Under the pieces are notes generated by a model. That model did not search any database. It was not told the origin of the DNA and saw only the letters and a program-made list of their open reading frames with translations. Made by a program: the position numbers and the translations under genes. From the NCBI GenBank assembly GCA_016776705.1, contig JADHSW010000001.1, positions 1-43,632 on the forward strand: a stretch of DNA of 43,632 nucleotides, read 5' to 3'. Source of the stretch: Rhodospirillales bacterium (lineage in GTDB: Bacteria > Pseudomonadota > Alphaproteobacteria > Rhodospirillales > JABHCV01). Within the stretch, counting starts at the first letter, position 1, and each line of letters opens with the position of its first letter. Below, in pieces: positions 26,128 through 33,697 of this stretch.

Positions 26128-27692
26128 GATCTGCTCATCGCTTCCTGCGGTAACTTGATGTTCAGCATTGATCTTATGACGTCATCGGTCGACCTGTCGA
26201 TGTGGTCGGGAAAGACGGTGTTCAGAATTCGCATCTTTTCGACGGTGGCATTTTCAACCAAATCCGGTTTGCCCCATTCGTCCCACTGCTTGGGCGAAGA
26301 TCTGTCTGCGAACGCCGGATAGGCATATTCGGTTTGCATAAGATTAAGAGTCTGTTCGTGGCCCAGGTAATGCCCTGGTCCTTCAAGGCAGACCTGACGC
26401 ACGGCCTCGACAGAAAGGGTCGTCTCATTCACTTCAATTCCTCTGACACAGCGCAGGCTTTGGCCCAGCATGTCATTGTCGATAATCAGGCTTTCCAGAC
26501 AAAACCCCAGCAAGGAGGCGTGCATGCCAGCGCATTCATAAATCAGGTTCAAACCCGCCAAACCTGCCATGACCGTTGAAATGCCCTTTTCGTATCCGGA
26601 CTGGATGTCGGGGAGTTTTGAGTCCGCCATGCCAGCCGCCGACGCACCAGGCAGGTCATAATAATGAGCCATCTGGGCGCAGGCCGCGCTCAAAAGGGCT
26701 TGCTCCCCGGACCCGCCAGACATGGACCCCGTGCGCAAATCCGAAACGAACGGCCAGGTTCCGAAAATGGCCGGATGTCCGGATTTGATTGAATTGACGT
26801 AAACAATGCCCGCCAGACATTCTGCCGTCGCCTGTGTGACCGCCCCGGCCAACGCCGGCGGTGCGGTGGCACCGGCTTGACCTGCTGAAAGCAACAAGAT
26901 CGGCAAGCCCCCGTGAATGCAGGCTTCCATGACTTCGCAGGCTTCGGTTGCAAATTTGAAGGGCGGCACGACGAAACAAACCGAGTTTGAGACAAAGGGG
27001 CGTGTCCGCCACTTCTCCTCTCCACCGGAAATCGCATGTAACAGTTTCAGGGCATCGGCCACGTTATTCGGGTTGATAAAGCTGGTGCCGATGTGTTTTG
27101 TCGTTCCGGAAACACAGGCATAGACCGTATTGATATCCAGATCGCGGCCATCTTCCATGTCTCTGGCGACAACCGGGCGCTGGAAATAATGAATGTTGTC
27201 CAATTGATCAACAATACGGGCTGCATCGTAAAGGTCTTGAAGCTGGGATTCGCGATAGTCCCTGTTCTTCACATCGACAATATGAACGGCCGCACCGCCG
27301 GTGCCGTAATAGACTCGCTTGCCGCCCGGTTGCAGGTCGTGCCTGGGGTGTTGTCCGAAAAGGGTGATGTTCCGCGCCGCCTTGCTCAACATGTCGAGCA
27401 CAAGAGCACGGGGAAACCGTAGTCGCCCGTCGTCACCCAAAATGGCACCGGCAGCCGCCATTGCGGCAATGCCGGAAGGTGGCGCTTCAGACAAACCAAT
27501 TTCTTCCAGCATCCTAAGCGCAGCGTCGTGAATGAGGGATATGTCGTTATCACTTAAGGGCCTGTAAGTGCCTCCATCCATCCCTCCCCTGATGGGGCGG
27601 ATGCTTTCGTCCAAGGGAGCAGCGCGGGTTGCTAGCTTGGCTTGACGTCCGCCACTTCGACGTGATTTACGCTGTTGGGCTATTTCACTCAT
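26124..27692 (-). CDS. MttB-family (trimethylamine/quaternary amine:corrinoid) methyltransferase, non-pyrrolysine
   Basis: 522 residues of the MttB superfamily. It has LIHDAALRMLEEIGLSEAP near the start, the HIVDVKNRDYRESQLQDLYD barrel region, TSFINPNN, and GLAGLNLIYECAGMHASLLG near the C-terminus. The frame is uninterrupted, with no in-frame TAG, so there is no pyrrolysine. Members of this kind include glycine-betaine, proline-betaine and carnitine demethylases, which pass a methyl group to a corrinoid protein. Next to a pathway ending in glycine betaine, betaine demethylation is the obvious guess. No corrinoid protein or MtrH/MtgA-type partner is in the window. A basic 25-residue N-terminal extension is present. 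Confidence 0.85.
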   Translation of the reverse strand: MSEIAQQRKSRRSGGRQAKLATRAAPLDESIRPIRGGMDGGTYRPLSDNDISLIHDAALRMLEEIGLSEAPPSGIAAMAAAGAILGDDGRLRFPRALVLDMLSKAARNITLFGQHPRHDLQPGGKRVYYGTGGAAVHIVDVKNRDYRESQLQDLYDAARIVDQLDNIHYFQRPVVARDMEDGRDLDINTVYACVSGTTKHIGTSFINPNNVADALKLLHAISGGEEKWRTRPFVSNSVCFVVPPFKFATEACEVMEACIHGGLPILLLSAGQAGATAPPALAGAVTQATAECLAGIVYVNSIKSGHPAIFGTWPFVSDLRTGSMSGGSGEQALLSAACAQMAHYYDLPGASAAGMADSKLPDIQSGYEKGISTVMAGLAGLNLIYECAGMHASLLGFCLESLIIDNDMLGQSLRCVRGIEVNETTLSVEAVRQVCLEGPGHYLGHEQTLNLMQTEYAYPAFADRSSPKQWDEWGKPDLVENATVEKMRILNTVFPDHIDRSTDDVIRSMLNIKLPQEAMSRS

Positions 27693-27745
27693 TCCATTCA
27701 GTCCCTATGACATTATCAATTGTTATTCAGAAGAAAAGTTGTTCG

Positions 27746-28666
27746 TTATCCGGGTAAGGTGCTTTCAATGTTATCTGGATTAAACAAGTCCATTATCCAA
27801 CTGCGAAATAGTTTTGCATCCGGGTGAATGACCTTATCTATCGGGCTCAGGATAAAAAATCCTTCATTGATGGGGACGCGAATGTCAAAAGGCTCAATCA
27901 GGCGTCCCTCACTCAAGGCTTGAGCGGCCAACGATGAGCGTCCAAGCGCGATACCACAACCGGTCGCCGCCATTTCAAATGCCAAAATTGAGGTGTCGAA
28001 CTGAATCCCCTGTCCTACGCCGGCTTGATCTGCCCCAGCTGTCTTTAGCCAGGATGCCCAGCCATCTTCGTAGCCGTTTACGTGTAATAGGGTGTGATGG
28101 CGAATGTCCGCCAAAGAATTCAGCGGCGGATTCCCTGAGACCAGATCAGGATGGCACAGCGGAATCAGTTCCTCCGATGTCAGCCGTTCGGCCACAAATT
28201 GTGGCCAATCTCCTGATCCGTAACGGATTTCCAGATCTGCATCCTGGACGTCTGTTTCGTCATTCCAGACGACACTGATAATGCGAAAATCAATATTCGG
28301 GTTAGCTTCGCGAAAATGTTTCAACCTGGGTCCCAGGCAATATGCGGAAAATCCCACCGAAACCCTGATCGTCAATAGTTCACTGCGACGATGCCCGAAT
28401 ACTTCTTCTGTGCCCGCCGCCAGGCGATCAAAGGCGTCGCGAACCTTGGGAATGTAGGTCGCTCCTGCCTTGGTCAGAATGAGAGAACGCGGGCGGCGCT
28501 CAAACAGGGATTCCCGCAGGTGTTGCTCCAGATTTTTTACTTGTTTGCTTACCGCCGTCTGAGAAAGACCCAGCTCATTGGCGGCATGGGTGAAGCTGAG
28601 ATGACGCGCAGATGCCTCGAATGCGCGCAACCAGGGCAGCGGTGGAATATGATGTCTGGTACTCAT
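27746..28666 (-). CDS. LysR-type regulator, GcvA-like
   Basis: 306 residues. The N-terminal winged helix reads LPWLRAFEASARHLSFTHAA then NELGLSQTAVSKQVKNLEQH. The GcvA subgroup has PPLPWLRAFEA and FTHAANELG at these positions. The effector-binding part is normal length. It is divergent from the DmdA/GcvT-like gene and upstream of the mttB operon in the same direction, so it could control either or both. Two perfect palindromes lie between it and the divergent gene. Confidence 0.88.
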   Translation of the reverse strand: MSTRHHIPPLPWLRAFEASARHLSFTHAANELGLSQTAVSKQVKNLEQHLRESLFERRPRSLILTKAGATYIPKVRDAFDRLAAGTEEVFGHRRSELLTIRVSVGFSAYCLGPRLKHFREANPNIDFRIISVVWNDETDVQDADLEIRYGSGDWPQFVAERLTSEELIPLCHPDLVSGNPPLNSLADIRHHTLLHVNGYEDGWASWLKTAGADQAGVGQGIQFDTSILAFEMAATGCGIALGRSSLAAQALSEGRLIEPFDIRVPINEGFFILSPIDKVIHPDAKLFRSWIMDLFNPDNIESTLPG

Positions 28667-28692
28667 CCCAAAGGACCCATGCCCAATAGTGC

Positions 28693-28708
28693 CCCAACAA
28701 AAGTTGGG
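28693..28708. promoter_or_regulatory. 16-bp palindrome, candidate operator (site 1)
   Basis: CCCAACAAAAGTTGGG is a perfect inverted repeat with a 4-nt A spacer, lying 27 nt from the LysR start codon in the divergent LysR/DmdA-like intergenic region. It is a plausible autoregulatory LysR site. Confidence 0.45.
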
Positions 28709-28726
28709 TCATAGTGTCCACTTTAA

Positions 28727-28743
28727 TTGTTTGTGGCAAACAA
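28727..28743. promoter_or_regulatory. 17-bp palindrome, candidate operator (site 2)
   Basis: TTGTTTGTGGCAAACAA is a perfect 7-bp inverted repeat around TGG, centred 34-35 bp from the first palindrome and about 60 nt before the DmdA-like ATG. The two sites have different sequences, so they may serve different regulators or be a strong and a weak LysR contact. Confidence 0.4.
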
Positions 28744-28795
28744 ATTTTTGAGCCTATTTGTATTGGGTAGACCATTAAGGGAACAACGCAGCACC

Positions 28796-29929
28796 ATGTC
28801 TTTTTCAATTTCTACAAGCCCCCGAATTCAGCGGTCTCCTTTTTTCGAGGCAACCCGCCGTTACGGGGCGCTGGGGTATTCTGTATACAACAAGATGTAT
28901 TTACCCATTGGCTACGACGATCCCGAAAAGGAATTCTGGTCACTGGTGAACGATGTCACACTCTGGGATGTCGCCGTTCAGCGTATTGTTGAAATTTCAG
29001 GTCCCGACGCCTTGGCCTTTACTAATATGCTTACGCCGCGTGATCTGACGAAGTGCAGAACAGGTAATTGTAAATATGTGCTTATAACGGATCAGCACGG
29101 CGGCATATTGAATGACCCGATCTTGCTGCGTCTGGCGGAAGACCGCTTTTGGCTGTCCCGTGCAGACAGTGACATTCTGATGTGGGCAAAAGGTGTTGCG
29201 GTCAATTCCGGACTCGACATCAACATTTGCGAACCAGCGGTGGCAACCTTGCAAATTCAAGGACCAAAGTCGGTTCATGTGGTGGAAAAACTGTTTGGTC
29301 CCTCGGTGCTGGATATAAAATACTATGATTTTCAGGAATTTTCCCTGAACGGCGCGCCGGTGATCCTAGCGCGAACAGGATGGAGTGCGGAACGGGGATA
29401 CGAAGTTTATCTTCGCGACACCTCAAAGGCGATTGAGGTCTGGGACAGTATTATGGCGGCCGGTGAGGAATATAAGATTGTTCCTGCATCGCCGAATAGA
29501 ATCCGCCGTATCGAAGGGGGGATTCTTGATTTCAGCGTCGATATGAATGAAGAGACAAACCCCTTTGAAATTGGCATGGACCGGCTTGTTCAACTTGATC
29601 TGGAAGACGATTTCATCGGCAAGTTTGCCCTGAAAGCGATCCGCGAGGCAGGCATCAAGCGCAAGCTTGTTGGTGTTGAGTTGGACGGCAGCCCGGTTTC
29701 TTTTAACGAAACCTCATGGGCGGCCAAAGAGGGCGACAAGGTGATTGGCAAGCTGACATCATGTGTTTATTCGCCCCGCCTGAAAAAAAATGTCGGCTTT
29801 GTCATGACGGAAATTGCCTACACCCAGTTAGGCACATCGTTCAGCATTGAATCCGTGGATGGGCCACGTGTTGCAACCGTCGTTCCCATGCCATTCTTTG
29901 ACCCCGAAAAGAGTCTTTCAAAGGAATAA
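28796..29929 (+). CDS. DmdA/GcvT-family tetrahydrofolate-dependent demethylase-like protein
   Basis: 377 residues from ATG 28796; an AAGGGA ribosome site is somewhat distant (13 nt). The family is the glycine-cleavage T-protein fold. The closest resemblance I can see is to DMSP demethylase DmdA: GYSVYNKMYLPIGYDD and LWDVAVQRIVEISGPDAL near the N-terminus, GGILNDPILLRLAEDRFWLS, LQIQGPKSV, ARTGWSAERGYEVYL and IRRIEGGILDFSVDMNEETN. DmdA transfers a methyl from DMSP to THF. Here the neighbours handle nitrogen betaines, so the substrate could be a betaine, dimethylglycine or DMSP itself. DmdA function is not proven, so no symbol is given. Confidence 0.75.
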   Translation: MSFSISTSPRIQRSPFFEATRRYGALGYSVYNKMYLPIGYDDPEKEFWSLVNDVTLWDVAVQRIVEISGPDALAFTNMLTPRDLTKCRTGNCKYVLITDQHGGILNDPILLRLAEDRFWLSRADSDILMWAKGVAVNSGLDINICEPAVATLQIQGPKSVHVVEKLFGPSVLDIKYYDFQEFSLNGAPVILARTGWSAERGYEVYLRDTSKAIEVWDSIMAAGEEYKIVPASPNRIRRIEGGILDFSVDMNEETNPFEIGMDRLVQLDLEDDFIGKFALKAIREAGIKRKLVGVELDGSPVSFNETSWAAKEGDKVIGKLTSCVYSPRLKKNVGFVMTEIAYTQLGTSFSIESVDGPRVATVVPMPFFDPEKSLSKE

Positions 29930-30229
29930 TCAGGCAATTTTGACACTGTCATGAACATGCATATGAGTTTTATTTAATTTCGTGAAGGTTTTTGGTATAG
30001 AGTTAGGAGGGATAACAAATTACAGACGCCACTTTTAAGGGGCGCGAAAAGACAGGGAAGAAAGTTCAACGATCTTTAACCAGAATTTATTCTGGGGATA
30101 AGCCCCTGTAGTTTCAGGCTCTATTATAGCGGCACAACGCTAAATATTTTTACTTCGATCCAGTGAAACAAAGCCTATTCCATGCGTTCCTTATTTAAAC
30201 GCCGGAACATAAAACAGGGAGAATAATTC
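29930..30229 (+). promoter_or_regulatory. Promoter and long structured leader of the ABC importer operon
   Basis: A likely promoter has TTGACA at 29940-29945, a 16-nt spacer and TATGAG at 29962-29967. The leader would then be about 250 nt long with several hairpins: CGCC/GGCG pairing near 30027-30044, CCAGAA-TTTA-TTCTGG at 30080-30095, and GGGG-ATAAG-CCCC at 30094-30106. The last two share two G residues, so they compete. A GGAGGG at 30007-30012 precedes no start codon. It could be an RNA regulator, but I recognise no riboswitch class. AGGGAG just before 30230 is the gene's ribosome site. Confidence 0.4.
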
Positions 30230-31816
30230 ATGTCCACGACAAAAGAGCTCGAAAACCTGCTTAAGAAAGGCAAGGTAAACCGCCGTCAATTTATGAGCCG
30301 CGCCGCCACCCTTGGTGTTACCACAGCCCTTGCGACGTCAATGTTTTCCAAGGCGTCTCGCGCAGCCCCGAAAAAAGGCGGTCACTTCAAAATTGGTATG
30401 GGGCAGGGATCAACAACGGATTCACTTGACCCGGCAACGACCCTTCACACCGGCACCCAGATCGTTAACCACGCCCTTTACAACTATTTGAGTGAAGTCA
30501 ACAATGCCGGCGAACTGGTCGGCGAACTTGCTGCAAGCTGGGAAGCTGAACCGGGCGCCAAGGTCTGGAATATGAAGCTGCAAAAGGGCGTCACCTTCCA
30601 CAACGGCAAATCCTTTGGTCCTGATGACGTTATTGCCTCAATCAACCATCATCGTGGCAAGGATTCCAAATCAGCCGCCAAGCCGATTGTCGATCCGATC
30701 ACCGATATTACCGCTGACGGCAGCGATGGCGTCAAGTTTACGTTGTCTGGCGGCAATGCCGATTTCCCGTTCCTGATGTCTGATTACCATTTGGCAATCT
30801 TACCTTCCAAAGATGGCAAAATTGACGCCACTGGCGGCATTGGTTCCGGTGCTTTTTCTCTCGAAAAATTTGACCCGGGCGTCAACATCACGATGAAGAA
30901 AAACCCCAATTACTGGAAATCCGGAAAGGGTCACTTCGACAGCGCCGAAATCGTCGTCATTGCCGATGTCGCAGCACGCACCAACGCACTTTCCACCGGC
31001 GCCACAATGGCCATGGATCGTTGCGACCTTAAAACAGTACATCTTCTTAAACGCAACAATAACATCAAGGTCACCAAGAATACGGGCACCCAGCATTACA
31101 CCTTGCCGATGAATGCAGGTATCGCCCCGTTCGATAATGTTGACGTACGTCTGGCGCTGAAAAACGCCATTGATCGTGAAGCCCTGGTAAAGACCGTTCT
31201 GCGCGGTTATGGCGCGGTCGGCAACGATCACCCGATCGGTGCTTCACAAATGTACTTTAACAAGGATTTGAAACAACGGGTTTACGATCCTGAAAAAGCC
31301 AAGTTCCATCTTAAGAAGGCTGGTATGAGTTCGCTTGATGTAACCTTGTCTGCAGCTGACGCCGCCTTTGCGGGCGCTGTCGATACAGCCGTTCTGTTTA
31401 AGGAACACGCGGCCAAGGCGGGCATCAACATCACCGTCAACCGCGTCCCCAACGACGGCTACTGGTCCAATGTCTGGATGAAAGATCCCTGGTCCATGAG
31501 TTATTGGGGCGGACGTCCGACCGAAGACTGGATGTTCTCTCAGGCCTATGCAGCCGGTGCAGAATGGAATGAAAGTTTCTGGAACAACGAGCGCTTCAAT
31601 AAAATCCTACTTGAAGCACGCGCTGAACTGGATACGGGCAAGCGTCGCGAAATGTACTACGAAATGCAACAGCTGTGCCGTGACGATGGTTCGGCCCTTA
31701 TCCCCATGTTCGCATCCTATGTTGGTGCTCTGGCTAATAATGTCGGGCACGACGCTATGGGCGCAAACTGGGATATGGACGGCCTGCGGTGCATGGAACG
31801 CTGGTGGCTTGAGTAG
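30230..31816 (+). CDS. ABC transporter substrate-binding protein, family 5, Tat-exported
   Basis: 528 residues. The N-terminus has a twin-arginine signal, VNRRQFMSRAATLGVTTALA, cleaved near ASRAAPKKGG. The mature protein is an extracellular solute-binding family 5 protein (dipeptide, nickel or opine type): GSTTDSLDPATTLHTGTQIV, KVWNMKLQKGVTFHNGKSF, GSGAFSLEKFDPGVNITM, DVRLALKNAIDREALVKTVL. The substrate is unknown. Beside carnitine and betaine genes, a quaternary amine or an amide of one is a reasonable guess. First gene of a four-gene importer operon. Confidence 0.92.
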   Translation: MSTTKELENLLKKGKVNRRQFMSRAATLGVTTALATSMFSKASRAAPKKGGHFKIGMGQGSTTDSLDPATTLHTGTQIVNHALYNYLSEVNNAGELVGELAASWEAEPGAKVWNMKLQKGVTFHNGKSFGPDDVIASINHHRGKDSKSAAKPIVDPITDITADGSDGVKFTLSGGNADFPFLMSDYHLAILPSKDGKIDATGGIGSGAFSLEKFDPGVNITMKKNPNYWKSGKGHFDSAEIVVIADVAARTNALSTGATMAMDRCDLKTVHLLKRNNNIKVTKNTGTQHYTLPMNAGIAPFDNVDVRLALKNAIDREALVKTVLRGYGAVGNDHPIGASQMYFNKDLKQRVYDPEKAKFHLKKAGMSSLDVTLSAADAAFAGAVDTAVLFKEHAAKAGINITVNRVPNDGYWSNVWMKDPWSMSYWGGRPTEDWMFSQAYAAGAEWNESFWNNERFNKILLEARAELDTGKRREMYYEMQQLCRDDGSALIPMFASYVGALANNVGHDAMGANWDMDGLRCMERWWLE

Positions 31817-31838
31817 GTTGGCCAGGGCGTAAGCTCAA

Positions 31839-32795
31839 ATGCAAAAAATACTTAACATGGTGGCTCAGCGTTTAACGCTGGGCCTCCTTGTTCTTTTCGT
31901 CGTCTCAATTATAATTTTCCTTGGCGTCGAACTTTTACCAGGGGACCTGGCGGAAGCCATGCTCGGCCAATCAGCAACAGAAGAGACTCTTGCCGCTTTT
32001 CGCAAGGAGCTAAAACTCGACCTTCCCATGCATACCCGTTATCTGGAATGGCTCTTCAATATCCTTCAGGGTGACTTCGGAAAATCTTTGGCCAATGGCC
32101 GCGAAATATCGGAGCTGATCGAAACTCGTTTAAGTAATACGCTGTTTTTAGCGCTGTTTTCGGCTTTTATCGCCGTGCCGCTGTCCCTGACATTGGGCGT
32201 TCTGGCAGCCATGTACCGCAACACGTTTTACGATCGCACAGTCAATATTTTGACCCTGTCGTCAATTTCATTCCCTGAATTTTTCATCGCTTATATTCTT
32301 ATATTTGTGTTCTCGATAAATTTGGGCTGGATGCCCAGCTTGTCGAATGTCAGCCCGGAAACCCCCCTTGGCGAGCGTCTCTTTGTGTCCCTGATGCCGG
32401 CATTGACCCTGACCCTGGTCGTCATGGCGCATATGATGCGCATGACCCGCGCCGCAATTATCAACCTGTTGGCGTCGCCCTATATCGAGATGGCCAATCT
32501 TAAAGGCTTATCGCGGGCGCGGGTGATCCTGAGGCATGCCCTGCCCAATGCATGGGCCCCGATCATCAATGTTGTTGTCATTAACCTTGCCTATCTGATC
32601 GTCGGCGTGGTCATTGTGGAAGTGGTTTTCGTCTATCCGGGCCTTGGCCAATTAATTGTTGATTCAGTACAAAATCGCGATATTCCCGTTGTCCAAGCCT
32701 GTTCCCTGATATTCGCAGCGACCTATATCCTTCTAAATCTCACGGCCGATATCCTGTCGATTATCAGTAACCCCAGACTCTTGCATCCGCGATGA
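31839..32795 (+). CDS. ABC transporter permease, DppB-like
   Basis: 318 residues with six membrane segments; the first is LGLLVLFVVSIIIFLGVELL. The loop ELLPGDLAEAMLGQSATEE and the EAA-like coupling region ANLKGLSRARVILRHALPNA are characteristic of the DppB/OppB family. It forms the inner-membrane channel with the next gene, whose ATG overlaps its stop by 4 nt. Confidence 0.92.
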   Translation: MQKILNMVAQRLTLGLLVLFVVSIIIFLGVELLPGDLAEAMLGQSATEETLAAFRKELKLDLPMHTRYLEWLFNILQGDFGKSLANGREISELIETRLSNTLFLALFSAFIAVPLSLTLGVLAAMYRNTFYDRTVNILTLSSISFPEFFIAYILIFVFSINLGWMPSLSNVSPETPLGERLFVSLMPALTLTLVVMAHMMRMTRAAIINLLASPYIEMANLKGLSRARVILRHALPNAWAPIINVVVINLAYLIVGVVIVEVVFVYPGLGQLIVDSVQNRDIPVVQACSLIFAATYILLNLTADILSIISNPRLLHPR

Positions 32796-33697
32796 GTGAA
32801 GTAGAAATAAAAACCGCCCTGGACAGCGCTGACGCCAAAGCCCCACCGCCAAAGGTGAACAAGTGGGATGAGGCTATGCTTGAGCTGAAGAAAGCGCCCT
32901 GGAGCGCAAAATTCGGTTTTCTGGTGATAGCCCTTTATGTTTTTGCCGCCTTTTTCGCGCCATTGTTAACCCCATTTGGTGAGTCTGAAATTGTTGGTGA
33001 TTCATTCTTACCGTGGAACGAAACCAATATCCTTGGAACCGACAACCTTGGCAGGGATATGTTGACCCGTCTGCTTTACGGAGCAAGAAATACCGTTGGT
33101 ATCGCTTTTGTCACGACATGCTTCGCCTTTTTGATTGGTGGGGTCGCCGGTATGCTGGCGGCCATTCTGGGAGGCTGGACGGATCAGGTTCTGAGCCGCA
33201 TCGTCGATATCTTAATGGCTATTCCGCAGTTGATTTTTGCGCTGCTTTTGCTGACGATTTTCGGCACGTCAATTCCGGTGCTGATCGTTATTATTGCGAT
33301 TCTGGACTCTACACGCGTCTTCCGCCTGGCACGGGCTGTCAGCCACAATGTGGTTGTTACCGATTTCGTTGAATCGGCGCGACTGCGTGGTGAAAGCATG
33401 GGCTGGATCAGCATTCGCGAAGTGCTGCCCAATATAATGCCTCCCCTGGTAGCGGAATTTGGTCTTCGTTTCTGTTTTGTTTTCCTGCTGATTTCAGGTT
33501 TGAGCTTCCTGGGGCTTGGCCTGCAGCCACCAACTGCCGACTGGGGCTCGATGGTGCGCGACAACGCAACCCTGATCACTTATGGCGATATCACACCGCT
33601 ATTGCCAGCTGGCGCAATCGCCTTGCTCACCGTAGGTGTCAACTTTGTCGTTGACTGGTTCTTGCATAAAACAAGTGGGCTTCGCGATGGACAATAA
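32792..33697 (+). CDS. ABC transporter permease, DppC-like
   Basis: 301 residues. A 35-residue cytoplasmic N-terminus is followed by six membrane helices. It carries the DppC pattern LGTDNLGRDMLTRLLYGAR, the coupling loop ARLRGESMGWISIREVLPN and a final GLSFLGLGLQPPTADWGSM. Pairs with the DppB-like permease. Its stop lies inside the ATPase gene, which begins 11 nt earlier. Confidence 0.93.
   Translation: MSEVEIKTALDSADAKAPPPKVNKWDEAMLELKKAPWSAKFGFLVIALYVFAAFFAPLLTPFGESEIVGDSFLPWNETNILGTDNLGRDMLTRLLYGARNTVGIAFVTTCFAFLIGGVAGMLAAILGGWTDQVLSRIVDILMAIPQLIFALLLLTIFGTSIPVLIVIIAILDSTRVFRLARAVSHNVVVTDFVESARLRGESMGWISIREVLPNIMPPLVAEFGLRFCFVFLLISGLSFLGLGLQPPTADWGSMVRDNATLITYGDITPLLPAGAIALLTVGVNFVVDWFLHKTSGLRDGQ

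Noticed and set aside
26124..27692. Calling the MttB homologue a trimethylamine methyltransferase
   Set aside because: True TMA methyltransferases carry pyrrolysine at an in-frame amber codon; this frame is uninterrupted and the context is quaternary amines.
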